A stretch of DNA of 64,000 bases from Paracidobacterium acidisoli (GTDB lineage Bacteria > Acidobacteriota > Terriglobia > Terriglobales > Acidobacteriaceae). The first letter of the stretch is position 1; every line of letters starts with the position of its first letter. Of the stretch, positions 36,149 to 44,260 are shown piece after piece. Below the pieces are notes generated by a model. It did no database searches. It was not told where the DNA came from and saw only the letters and a list, made by a program, of their open reading frames with translations. The DNA lies in the NCBI RefSeq assembly GCF_003428625.2, contig NZ_QVQT02000002.1:810376-874375 (forward strand), in the 5' to 3' direction. The position numbers and the translations under genes are program-made.

Positions 36149-36309
36149 GAAGATGTCTGTGCTCCTTCGCGCAGCCATTATGCCGCACGGCGAATGCCCG
36201 GCGCAGAAGCGGCAGCGAGAGACACTGCGGCGGTCCGCGCCAGGACGGCTTTCTCTCGAGCCAGACTGTCACTGCGATGCAACAGCCTGGCCGACGGAGG
36301 CTGGAACCA

Positions 36310-37767
36310 TTATGCCGTCTTCAGCACCACCACGGTGGCGATGGGATCGATCGCCTGTTCGGGCAGAGCGATGTCGATGCCGCTGCCGGTCTTTGTGACC
36401 TTCAGACGCTTTTTACCGGCGAGCAGATATGCTCCGGTCACGTTGCGCGGCACGTTGTCGAGGTGGAAGGTGCTGCCGGGCCACTCGAAGATGTGGAGGT
36501 AGATCCGGTCGGCCGTGGTGGTCGACCGCCACTTCCAGCTGGGGATGAACTTTGGCTTGCCGTCTTTGCCGGTCTCTGTCGGTGAAAAGGACCCGGCTTC
36601 GGGGCCGAAGAGCGTGGGCTGCGTGGCATAGATGGCTTCGCCATTGACGGCGAGCCACTTGCCTACCTGCTGCAGGCGCTCGACCTCGGGAGCGGGGACT
36701 TCGCCGGTGGCCATGGGGCCGATGTTGAGCAGATAGTTGCCGCCCTTGCTGGCGATGTCGATGAGGTTGCGCACGAGGGTTTCGGTGCTCTTGAAGTTGA
36801 GGTCGTCCTGCTTGTATCCCCAGGTGTCGTTCATGGTCATGCAGGATTCCCAGTCGCGGCCGGGGTAGCCCTGGGCGGGGATGTACTGCTCGGGCGTCTC
36901 GGTATCGCCGCTGTAGCCGCCGCCGAGGCGGTTGTTCCAGATAAGGCGGGGATCGGTGTTGAGCACTTTGACGATCTCGCCGGCGAGCTCGGGCGTCATG
37001 TCTTTGGTCGGCGTGTCGAACCAGACGATGGCGGGATATTCGCCATAGTTGGAGAGAAGCTCGCGAATCTGCGGGATGGCTTTTTTGTGCAGATATTCAG
37101 AGAAGCTGCCGTTCTGCGCGGGGTCCCAGTGGAAGGTGGGGGGCTGATGGTCGCCGGTTTTGTAGGCAGCGCCGCCGGGCGCGGTCCAGTCCTGGTCCTG
37201 CGAGTAGTAGAAGCCGAGCCTGATGTGCTGCCTGCGGCATTCGGCGGCGAGCTCCTTCAGCGGGTCGCGTTTGAAGGGCGTGGCCTGGACGATGTTGAAG
37301 GGGTCGGCCTTCGAGTCGAACATGGCGAAGCCGTCGTGATGCTTGGAGGTGATGACGATGTACTTCATGCCGGCGGATTTGGCGAGGCCCACGATCTCTG
37401 CCGCGCTGAACTTCGTGGGATTGAACTTCGGCGCGAGCGCCTTGTAGTCGGCGACGGGGATGGAGGCGTGATTCATGATCCACTCGCCGATGCCGGGAAC
37501 TTCTTTGCCGTCCCAGCGGCCGGCGGGGATGGAATACAGACCCCAGTGAATGAACATGCCGAAGCGCGCCTCGCGGAACCAGTGCAGGCGCGCATTTTTC
37601 TGCTCCGGCGTCTCGGTGTCCTGAATGGCAGGGACCGGATGCCCGCTCGATGTCTGGATGTGCTCGCCCTGAACCTGCGCCCACACCCGCGTGGTCGTTT
37701 CTCCGATGGCAAGACCGGATGCCGCAAAGACGATGCCCTTTGAAAATGCCCGCCTCGATACCTTCAT
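36310..37767 (-). CDS. GH29 alpha-L-fucosidase, exported
   Basis: The 485-residue enzyme has a Tat-type signal (SRRAFSKGIVFAASGLAIG). GH29 signatures: WFREARFGMFIHWGLYS, KYIVITSKHHDGFAMFDS, LGFYYSQDQDW, AIVWFDTP with the nucleophile Asp251, and WESCMTMNDTWGY. A C-terminal beta-sandwich follows. It is paralogous to the enzyme at 19763 but clearly distinct (AIVWFDTP against ALIWFDG), so linkage preference may differ. It is the first gene of the group with the oxidoreductase and mutarotase. Confidence 0.92.
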   Translation of the reverse strand: MKVSRRAFSKGIVFAASGLAIGETTTRVWAQVQGEHIQTSSGHPVPAIQDTETPEQKNARLHWFREARFGMFIHWGLYSIPAGRWDGKEVPGIGEWIMNHASIPVADYKALAPKFNPTKFSAAEIVGLAKSAGMKYIVITSKHHDGFAMFDSKADPFNIVQATPFKRDPLKELAAECRRQHIRLGFYYSQDQDWTAPGGAAYKTGDHQPPTFHWDPAQNGSFSEYLHKKAIPQIRELLSNYGEYPAIVWFDTPTKDMTPELAGEIVKVLNTDPRLIWNNRLGGGYSGDTETPEQYIPAQGYPGRDWESCMTMNDTWGYKQDDLNFKSTETLVRNLIDIASKGGNYLLNIGPMATGEVPAPEVERLQQVGKWLAVNGEAIYATQPTLFGPEAGSFSPTETGKDGKPKFIPSWKWRSTTTADRIYLHIFEWPGSTFHLDNVPRNVTGAYLLAGKKRLKVTKTGSGIDIALPEQAIDPIATVVVLKTA

Positions 37768-38348
37768 GAACTCTTTTCCCTTCTCACGGTGTGTTAGCCA
37801 TTTTCCGACACCGCGCAGATTGCGTGCGGCGGAATACGGAGAATCGACCCGGCAAACACTTTATCATTAGCGATATACAAAGTTCATATACGGAACAGCA
37901 AGAAATTCGCAGATTTGGGTTCCGGGGAGGGTTTGGGGGCGGCGGGCATTCCTGAGCCTGTATTCCCTCTGCATGAATTTTGTGGTTTCCAGGGGTTCGC
38001 AGGGGCCATGACGCAGCCGTAATGTGTCCGGCACTCAAAAGCCCACAAAGACCGCTTACCCAAACTACGGACCGCACCCGCATCCCGGAAATCATGAATT
38101 TTTCCGCAAACTGTGAAGCCGTACCCTTCCCAAAACCATTCAAACTGGCCCACGACAGAAATATCCCGCTCCCGCTTTTATGCCGGGGCCGATGGAAATG
38201 CGAGAGTGTCTGCGTACCGGAGCCACCGATTCCCTGCTCTCTGCATCTAACGCCACAGATTCAACTGCATGACTGCCCTTTTCACCTGCGTGAACGCTGA
38301 CCGGCAGCATGCTGGCCTTTCCTTCGGCCCGGCGTTCCCGGAACTTCG
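37768..38348. other. Gene-free stretch
   Basis: Several short open frames exist on both strands but none has a ribosome site, signal or family pattern. The part next to 37767 is AT-rich and should hold the fucosidase promoter. It also marks a change from strongly G/C-ending codons to the left to more mixed codon use to the right. Confidence 0.5.
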
Positions 38349-38819
38349 ATGAGGGACTGCCTGGTAGTCTGGTCGGAGGTGAAGGCCGCCTTCTCCGGTC
38401 ACCTGTTTATTGAAGCGGATATCGGCATGACCTTTGCGCTGGCGGCGCGCAATGCCCTGGATACCAGAGAGTGCCTGCATTATCGCGGGCTGGCGCGCCA
38501 TGCGTATGAAACGATCCTCAGCAAAAAAGGACATGCTTCCCTGTCCGGAACCGAGGACAACAGGCTGTGCAGCAAGGCAGCCCAGCTCAAAGACATGCTT
38601 CGCCTGGCGGGAGATCCGCTCTTTTCCGGCTCTGTGATGTTGAAGGAGATTCGCGCCCAGGCAAAATCCGTCAGCGATCCTCCGGCCATTCCGCAGAAGG
38701 CAGAGATGCCTCCGGGACAGGTGGCCGCCGCAGATGCGAGAGCTCGCCACAGTTCTTCACCAGCATCCGGCCGATCATACCCCGGTGAAGAAGGGCACAG
38801 TCTATATTGCTCCTCCTGA
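38349..38819 (+). CDS. Small hypothetical protein
   Basis: The 156-residue frame contains ADIGMTFALAARNALDTREC and ARHAYETILSKKG, followed by NRLCSKAAQLKDMLRLAGDP. This helical pattern resembles short acidobacterial hypothetical proteins that I know only by type, not function. The last 50 residues overlap another frame that looks like a CheB remnant, so the true end may be damaged. Confidence 0.45.
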   Translation: MRDCLVVWSEVKAAFSGHLFIEADIGMTFALAARNALDTRECLHYRGLARHAYETILSKKGHASLSGTEDNRLCSKAAQLKDMLRLAGDPLFSGSVMLKEIRAQAKSVSDPPAIPQKAEMPPGQVAAADARARHSSSPASGRSYPGEEGHSLYCSS

Positions 38820-38910
38820 CTTCCACATGACCGTCGAAGGCGAATTCATCCGGGTCGGAAACGCGCTTCCGGAGGAAAAACTCTCTACGCGTCTCTGGAC
38901 AGGACGATAA
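38710..38910 (+). pseudogene. Possible remnant of a CheB-type methylesterase
   Basis: In a frame different from the hypothetical protein, the translation includes MRELATVLHQHPADHTPVKK then GTVYIAPPDFHMTVEG. This matches the CheB region that usually reads G-x-I-Y-V-A-P-P-D-x-H-L. No catalytic Ser or Asp block is present and the frame stops at 38910. A short decayed fragment is likelier than a gene. Confidence 0.35.
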
Positions 38911-38995
38911 CGACACATAAGAACCCTTCCACTCCTCTGCCCGCATTGCATCTCAGAACTCAGGAACAGTACCACAATCCTGGAGGTGATGGAAT

Positions 38996-39523
38996 ATGGA
39001 CAAACGGAGACATCTTCTGCGGGGAGCCATCGCCGGCGCCGCAGGCGGCATGCTGGCCTCCTGGATCATGAACAGCTTTATTGCCGGGCCCGGAAAGAAG
39101 CTGGAGCAGGCTGTCCAGTATGCCGGGCAGAACCAGCAGGATCAAAAAGCGGACGAGATGCCGAAGCAGGATGCCACCATGAAAGTGGCTGACACGGTGG
39201 TCAGCACAGCAACCGGCGGACTGCATCTCTCCTGGGAGGCCAGGGAGAAAGCAGGCCCCGTCGTGCACTATGCCTTCGGCTCCCTGATGGGCGCCTTTTA
39301 TGGAGCGCTGGCCGAATACTGGCCGGGAGTGCGATCCGGTTTCGGCACAACCTTCGGAAGCGCGCTGTTTACCGGAGCCGATCTGATCGGCGTGCCTGTG
39401 CTGCAGCTTGGACCGCCTCCCGCAGAGCAGCCGAAAGCGGAGCTTGCAACGCACCTCTCGGCGCATCTCGTCTATGGACTGACCACCGAATTTGCCCGGC
39501 GCATTCTTCGCAGCGCATTATGA
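38996..39523 (+). CDS. DUF1440 (YagU-like) membrane protein
   Basis: The 175-residue protein has hydrophobic segments at about residues 9-28 (RGAIAGAAGGMLASWIMNSFI), 88-108 (VVHYAFGSLMGAFYGALAEYW) and 118-135, and ends with HLSAHLVYGLTTEFARRIL. This matches the DUF1440/YagU family, which in Escherichia coli has been linked to acid resistance. GGAGG lies 8 nt upstream of the ATG. It precedes the oxidation operon by 195 bp on the same strand and is probably separate from it. Confidence 0.8.
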   Translation: MDKRRHLLRGAIAGAAGGMLASWIMNSFIAGPGKKLEQAVQYAGQNQQDQKADEMPKQDATMKVADTVVSTATGGLHLSWEAREKAGPVVHYAFGSLMGAFYGALAEYWPGVRSGFGTTFGSALFTGADLIGVPVLQLGPPPAEQPKAELATHLSAHLVYGLTTEFARRILRSAL

Positions 39524-39718
39524 CCGGCGCTGCGCAGATTCCTGTGGCGCCATAAGGCCGGCTGCGAAGAGACGGCTCCGTGATTCGCTGCGCTTCCGGA
39601 CATACTCTCCGGAGATGTTTTGCAGCCTGCACTCCGCGATCAAACCCGTGCGAACAAATGCGCGTCCTAACCAGTATCCAGTCAGGAAAGACCATCCCAC
39701 CGTTTTCCGGAGACAGTC

Positions 39719-41464
39719 ATGAGCAACGCGTCAGATGTACTCGTTGAGCGGCTCCTCGCATGGGGCGTCGACACGATATTCGGTCTGCCGGGAGACGGCA
39801 TCAACGGCGTCTTCGAGGCGCTTCGCAAGCAGCAGGAGCGGATACGCTTCATCCACGTACGGCATGAAGAGGCCGCGGCCTTCATGGCGTGCGCCTACGC
39901 GAAGTTCACCGGCAGGCTGGGGGTATGCATTGCAACCTCCGGACCGGGAGGCATTCATCTTCTGAACGGCCTCTATGACGCGAAGATGGATCACGCGCCT
40001 GTTCTTGCGATAACAGGCATGCAGCACAGCGATCTGGTTGGCACCTTCACACAGCAGGATGTGGCGCTCGACAAGCTCTTTATCGACGTTGCCGTATACA
40101 ACGAGCGGATCATGAGCGGCGCCCACATGGAAAGCGTGGCCGATCTGGCGATCCGCAGCGCTCTCTCTTCCCGTGGTGTCGCTCATATTACGATTCCGGT
40201 CGATGTGCAGGTGCAGGAGATCAAAAAGGGGCGCTCCGAGCGAAATCCCATTCATCACACTTCGGCCATTCCGGCGTACTTCGATCAGGTTCCCGCGCAA
40301 ATCGAGCTGGAGCATGCGGCGGATATTCTCAATCGCGGAAAGAAGATCGCGATCCTGGCCGGTCAGGGAGCGCTGCATGCGACTCAGGAGCTCGAAGAGC
40401 TGGCGGAGACGCTGGGCGCGCCGATCGTCAAGGCTTTGCTGGGCAAAGCCGCCGTGCCGGATGACAGCCCTTATACGACAGGCGGGATCGGCCTGCTGGG
40501 GACCGAGCCTTCGCAGGACGCGCTGGAAGGCTGCGACACGCTTCTGATGGCGGGAACATCGTTTCCATACATCGAATTCCTTCCCGAGCCCGGCTCGGTC
40601 AAGTGTGTGCAGATCGATATCGATCCGCAGCGGATCAGCCTTCGTCATCCGGCCGATGTCGGCCTGGTCGGAGACACGAAGAACACGATCCGCGCCCTGC
40701 TTCCTCTGCTCGAAAAACATGGGAAAGGCTTTCTCGATAAGGCGCAAAAGGCCAAAGCAGAATGGCAGAAGCTGATGGAGGAGCGTGGCACGCGCGCGGA
40801 TAAGCCGATGAAGCCCCAGGTCGTGGGCTGGGAGCTCGGTAAGCGCATACCGTCGAACGCAATCGTCACTTCCGATTCAGGAACGATCACCACCTGGTGG
40901 GCGCGTTATGTGCCCGCGCTGCGCGGACAGAAACATAGCTGCTCAGGAAATCTCGCCACGATGGCATGCGGCCTGCCTTATGCGATTGCAGCAGCCGTCG
41001 CCTATCCTGACCGGCCCGTCTGCTGCATTATCGGAGACGGCGGCCTGAGCATGCTTCTGGGCGAATTGATCACGGTTGCCGCATACAAGCTCAATATCAA
41101 AATCGTCGTGATCAAGAACAATACGCTTGGGCAGATCAAATGGGAGCAGATGGTCTTCCTGGGAAATCCGGAATACGCATGTGACCTCTACCCCGCTGAC
41201 TTTGTGACGATCGCCAGAGGCGCGGGCATCGAGAGTATTCGGATCGAAGACCCGGCGGCCTGCGGAGCGCAGCTGGAGAGCATCGTTGGACGTCCCGGTC
41301 CCGTACTCATCGAGGCAGTCGTCGATCAGTTCACGCCTCCGATGCCGGCGAAGATCAAGGCCTCGCAGGCTCTCAAACTGGCTGAGGCTCTTGTGCGCGG
41401 CGAGCCGAACCGTATGAAGATCGCGCTGACCAATGCGCATGATACTGTCCGCGAGCTCATATAA
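39719..41464 (+). CDS. Thiamine-diphosphate-dependent pyruvate oxidase/dehydrogenase (PoxB-like)
   Basis: The 581-residue enzyme has all three ThDP-family domains: the N-terminal PYR domain (GVDTIFGLPGDGINGVFEAL, with the catalytic Glu in VRHEEAAAFMACAYA), the central domain (ILAGQGAL, LGKAAVPDDSPYTTGGIGLLG), and the C-terminal PP domain with the ThDP/Mg motif IIGDGGLSMLL...IKNN. It resembles quinone-linked pyruvate dehydrogenase, which decarboxylates pyruvate to acetate. GGAG precedes the ATG by 6-7 nt. It leads an operon with an enolase-family enzyme, a membrane protein and a GMC complex. A truncated near-copy lies inverted at 55239. Confidence 0.88.
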   Translation: MSNASDVLVERLLAWGVDTIFGLPGDGINGVFEALRKQQERIRFIHVRHEEAAAFMACAYAKFTGRLGVCIATSGPGGIHLLNGLYDAKMDHAPVLAITGMQHSDLVGTFTQQDVALDKLFIDVAVYNERIMSGAHMESVADLAIRSALSSRGVAHITIPVDVQVQEIKKGRSERNPIHHTSAIPAYFDQVPAQIELEHAADILNRGKKIAILAGQGALHATQELEELAETLGAPIVKALLGKAAVPDDSPYTTGGIGLLGTEPSQDALEGCDTLLMAGTSFPYIEFLPEPGSVKCVQIDIDPQRISLRHPADVGLVGDTKNTIRALLPLLEKHGKGFLDKAQKAKAEWQKLMEERGTRADKPMKPQVVGWELGKRIPSNAIVTSDSGTITTWWARYVPALRGQKHSCSGNLATMACGLPYAIAAAVAYPDRPVCCIIGDGGLSMLLGELITVAAYKLNIKIVVIKNNTLGQIKWEQMVFLGNPEYACDLYPADFVTIARGAGIESIRIEDPAACGAQLESIVGRPGPVLIEAVVDQFTPPMPAKIKASQALKLAEALVRGEPNRMKIALTNAHDTVRELI

Positions 41465-41490
41465 CCCATTCGATGAGGAGCACCCTGAGC

Positions 41491-42600
41491 ATGAAGCTGC
41501 CGGCCAACTCGGTAGAGAAGGTGGAGGTTTCCGCCTATACGATACCGACCGACGCACCGGAAGGCGATGGCACGCTGCAATGGGATTCGACGACCCTTAT
41601 CGTCTCCGAGATTCATGCAGCGAACCACATCGGGCTCGGGTACACCTACGGCAGCAAAGCAACGGCATGGATAGCGGATCACCTGGCCGGGAAATGCCTG
41701 CTGCACAAGCCGGCGCTCGATATTCCCGGCCTTCATGCATCGATGGTGGCCCAGGTCCGCAATGATGGAAGCCGCGGCATTGCATCGATGGGAATCTCAG
41801 CGCTGGACGTAGCTCTCTGGGACCTCAAAGCGAAGCTGCTCGGTTGCTCCCTTGCCGATCTGCTCGGCGCCGCGCATGCCGGCGTGATGGCTTACGGGAG
41901 CGGAGGGTTCACCACCTACAGCAACACGCAACTGGCTGCACAGCTCTCCGGCTGGGCAGCGGACGGTCTGAAAAGCGTCAAGATGAAGATCGGCGCGGAA
42001 CCGGCTGCGGATCTGGAGAGGGTTCGCACGGCGCGGGAGGCGATCGGGCCCTCCGTAAACCTGTTTGTGGACGCGAATGGCGCTTACGACGCGCGGCGGG
42101 CCATCGCTTTCGCAAACAGCTTTGAGCAGTTCAGCGTTACATGGTTTGAAGAGCCCGTCAGCTCCGACGATCTCGACGGTCTGCGGCGGGTGCGTGACCG
42201 GGCTCCCGACGCTATGGAGATCGCAGCAGGCGAGTATGGATACGACTCCCTGTATTTTCGACGGATGCTTGAAGCGGAATCGGTCGATGTTCTGCAGCTG
42301 GATGCGACGCGCTGTAAAGGATTCACCGGCTTTCTGGAAGCAGCAGCCATCGCGGCCAGCTTCGGGTGCCCCGTCTCTGCGCACTGTGCTCCGTCACTGC
42401 ACATGCACGTCGGATGTGCGGTTCCACAGTTTCGCCACGTCGAATACTTCCACGATCACGCGCGCATCGAAGAGATGCTCTTCGATGGGTTCATCCCACC
42501 CACAGATGGGCAGCTAAGACCGGACCGGTCGCGGCCCGGTATGGGCCTCATCTTCCGGCACCGCGATGCGGAACGGTTCCTCGTGTGGAGAAACAAATGA
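41491..42600 (+). CDS. Mandelate-racemase-group enolase-superfamily enzyme
   Basis: The 369-residue enzyme has the active-site pattern of the group: KMKIG (catalytic Lys), metal ligands in DANGAYD, FEEPV and AAGEYGYD, then LQLDATRCKG and SAHCAPSLH (His-Asp dyad). Members racemise or dehydrate acid sugars and related carboxylic acids. Its genes neighbours include gluconate-dehydrogenase-like subunits, so a sugar-acid dehydratase is plausible. The start at 41491 has GAGGAG 10 nt upstream; an ATG at 41473 is an alternative. The next gene starts within its stop codon. Confidence 0.87.
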   Translation: MKLPANSVEKVEVSAYTIPTDAPEGDGTLQWDSTTLIVSEIHAANHIGLGYTYGSKATAWIADHLAGKCLLHKPALDIPGLHASMVAQVRNDGSRGIASMGISALDVALWDLKAKLLGCSLADLLGAAHAGVMAYGSGGFTTYSNTQLAAQLSGWAADGLKSVKMKIGAEPAADLERVRTAREAIGPSVNLFVDANGAYDARRAIAFANSFEQFSVTWFEEPVSSDDLDGLRRVRDRAPDAMEIAAGEYGYDSLYFRRMLEAESVDVLQLDATRCKGFTGFLEAAAIAASFGCPVSAHCAPSLHMHVGCAVPQFRHVEYFHDHARIEEMLFDGFIPPTDGQLRPDRSRPGMGLIFRHRDAERFLVWRNK

Positions 42601-43556
42601 CGTTCACTCTTACGACGGCGCTGGAACGGAGCGCGGATCGTAATCTGCCTGCGCCGTTGTCCTCAGCCGTGGTCACGGCGCTCGAGCATCTGCGCGAAGG
42701 CTGTTTTCAGCGGAGCCTCTGTCTTATTGTCGCCGCCACCAGCATCGCCAGCGGCCTCGAAGTTGGATATGAGCACTACAAAGGGAGCTACAGCAATCCG
42801 GTCATGTATACGCCGGTCGTTCTGAGCGGAGCTCTCGCCGCCGCGGGACTGTCGGGAATGTTGAGCCGTCTCGCGGCTCGCACGCTTCTCCGCTGGGTGA
42901 GTGTGATCACTCTCGTGGACGGAGTCATCGGCTTTTTCTTCCACGTGCGCGGAATCGCTCGAAAGCCCGGCGGATGGGGTCTTCCCGTCACGAACATTGT
43001 TATGGGTCCGCCGATCTTCGCGCCGCTGCTCTTCGGCACGAGCGCATATCTGGGGTTGATGGCCTCGTATCTGCGCCGCGAAGAGGATCTGGATCGGCCG
43101 GCGCAGCACCTCACAGAATGGTTCGAGCCGCAAAGCTCCGACTGGCGAATGAACCTCCGGCATGGAAGGTTCCAGAAACATCTCTCCGCAGTGACTGTCC
43201 TGTGGGCATTTTTCAGCGGTGTCGAAGCGCTCTACTCGCATTACAAAACAAACTTTCGCTACAAGGCGCAGTGGACGCCGGTCCTGCTGACACCGCTTTT
43301 GATGGCGGCAGGCGTTGGCGCAATGAAGAGCCGCCGGATCGCCAACACCGCGCTTCCGGCTGTCGCCGCGCTGGCGCTCGCTGACGGGGCTGCCGGTTTC
43401 TGCTACCACGCACGCGGTATCGTGCGCAGGCCGGGAGGCATAAAGAAGCCTCTGTACAACATCCTCTATGGACCGCCTGTCTTTGCCCCGCTCCTTTTCG
43501 CCGCATGTGGATTTCTCGGGCTTGTAGCCAGCCTTCTTCGGAGAGAGAAAAAATGA
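42597..43556 (+). CDS. Duplicated multi-pass membrane protein of unknown function
   Basis: The 319-residue protein is made of two similar halves. EVGYEHYKGSYSNPVMYTPV pairs with EALYSHYKTNFRYKAQWTPV; VDGVIGFFFHVRGIARKPGG pairs with ADGAAGFCYHARGIVRRPGG; NIVMGPPIFAPLLFGTSAYLG pairs with NILYGPPVFAPLLFAACGFLG. Each half has about four hydrophobic helices and conserves two histidines (HYK, HxRGI). No known family is recognised. Its overlap with both neighbours (ATGA at each end) ties it to the GMC/gluconate-dehydrogenase-like proteins, so a membrane anchor or electron acceptor binding haem or quinone is inferred. Confidence 0.85.
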   Translation: MTFTLTTALERSADRNLPAPLSSAVVTALEHLREGCFQRSLCLIVAATSIASGLEVGYEHYKGSYSNPVMYTPVVLSGALAAAGLSGMLSRLAARTLLRWVSVITLVDGVIGFFFHVRGIARKPGGWGLPVTNIVMGPPIFAPLLFGTSAYLGLMASYLRREEDLDRPAQHLTEWFEPQSSDWRMNLRHGRFQKHLSAVTVLWAFFSGVEALYSHYKTNFRYKAQWTPVLLTPLLMAAGVGAMKSRRIANTALPAVAALALADGAAGFCYHARGIVRRPGGIKKPLYNILYGPPVFAPLLFAACGFLGLVASLLRREKK

Positions 43557-44260
43557 GTCGAAGGTCGTTTCCCTGCCGCGCAACCGGCGGCGAGCTGCGG
43601 GATCTCGAACAGCCGGGCTATTACCCCGGCTACAGCACGCTTGCCCAGAAGAAGAGCTGGGAAGAAGCCACGAGAAAGACTGTCACCGAGCGTGTTGAGA
43701 AGACTGCGCCGATTCGCTTCTTCTCACAGGAAGAGGCCGCACTGCTTGGCGCGGTCGTCGACAGAGTCATGCCGCAGGATGACCGTGCCGAAGACCGCAC
43801 CATACCTGTTCTTTCTGTCATCGACGAGCGGCTCTACAAAAATTCCCTGAACGGGTTTCGCTATGAGGATATGCCGCCGGATCAGGAGGCCTATAGGCTT
43901 GCCATCCGGGCCATCGATGAGATGGCTCAGTCACGTTTCAAAGAATCTTTCACTGACCTCACCGTTCACCGGCAGGAGCTGATTCTGAAATCGCTGCACG
44001 ACGGAAAGCCTGAGCCCGACAACGCCGTCTGGCACAGGATGCCGCTGCATCGATTCTGGGCGCTCCTCATGGAAGACTGCGCGACGGCGTATTATTCGCA
44101 CCCCTGGGCATGGGACGAGATCGGCTTTGGCGGCCCTGCATATCCTCGTGGATACATGCGGCTTGAGAACGGCCTGCCTGAGCCCTGGGAGAAAGACGAA
44201 CAGCGCTATGAGTGGAATGAGCCCATCGATTCACTTTCACAGTTAGAGGACAGTCACTGA
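43553..44260 (+). CDS. Gluconate 2-dehydrogenase subunit 3-like protein
   Basis: The 235-residue protein matches the small (gamma) subunit of membrane gluconate/alcohol dehydrogenases: FFSQEEAALLGAVVDRVMPQD, PVLSVIDERLYKN, HRMPLHRFWALLMEDCATAYYSHPWAWDEIGFGGPAYPRGYM. In characterised complexes this subunit carries the Tat signal that exports the flavin subunit. Here the N terminus (MSRRSFPCRATGGELRD) lacks a hydrophobic stretch, so export is unlikely. It overlaps the membrane protein at its start and the GMC gene at its stop (TGATG). Confidence 0.88.
   Translation: MSRRSFPCRATGGELRDLEQPGYYPGYSTLAQKKSWEEATRKTVTERVEKTAPIRFFSQEEAALLGAVVDRVMPQDDRAEDRTIPVLSVIDERLYKNSLNGFRYEDMPPDQEAYRLAIRAIDEMAQSRFKESFTDLTVHRQELILKSLHDGKPEPDNAVWHRMPLHRFWALLMEDCATAYYSHPWAWDEIGFGGPAYPRGYMRLENGLPEPWEKDEQRYEWNEPIDSLSQLEDSH

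Noticed and set aside
37784..38143. 119-codon minus-strand frame
   Set aside because: Weak composition and no family pattern; lies where the fucosidase promoter is expected.
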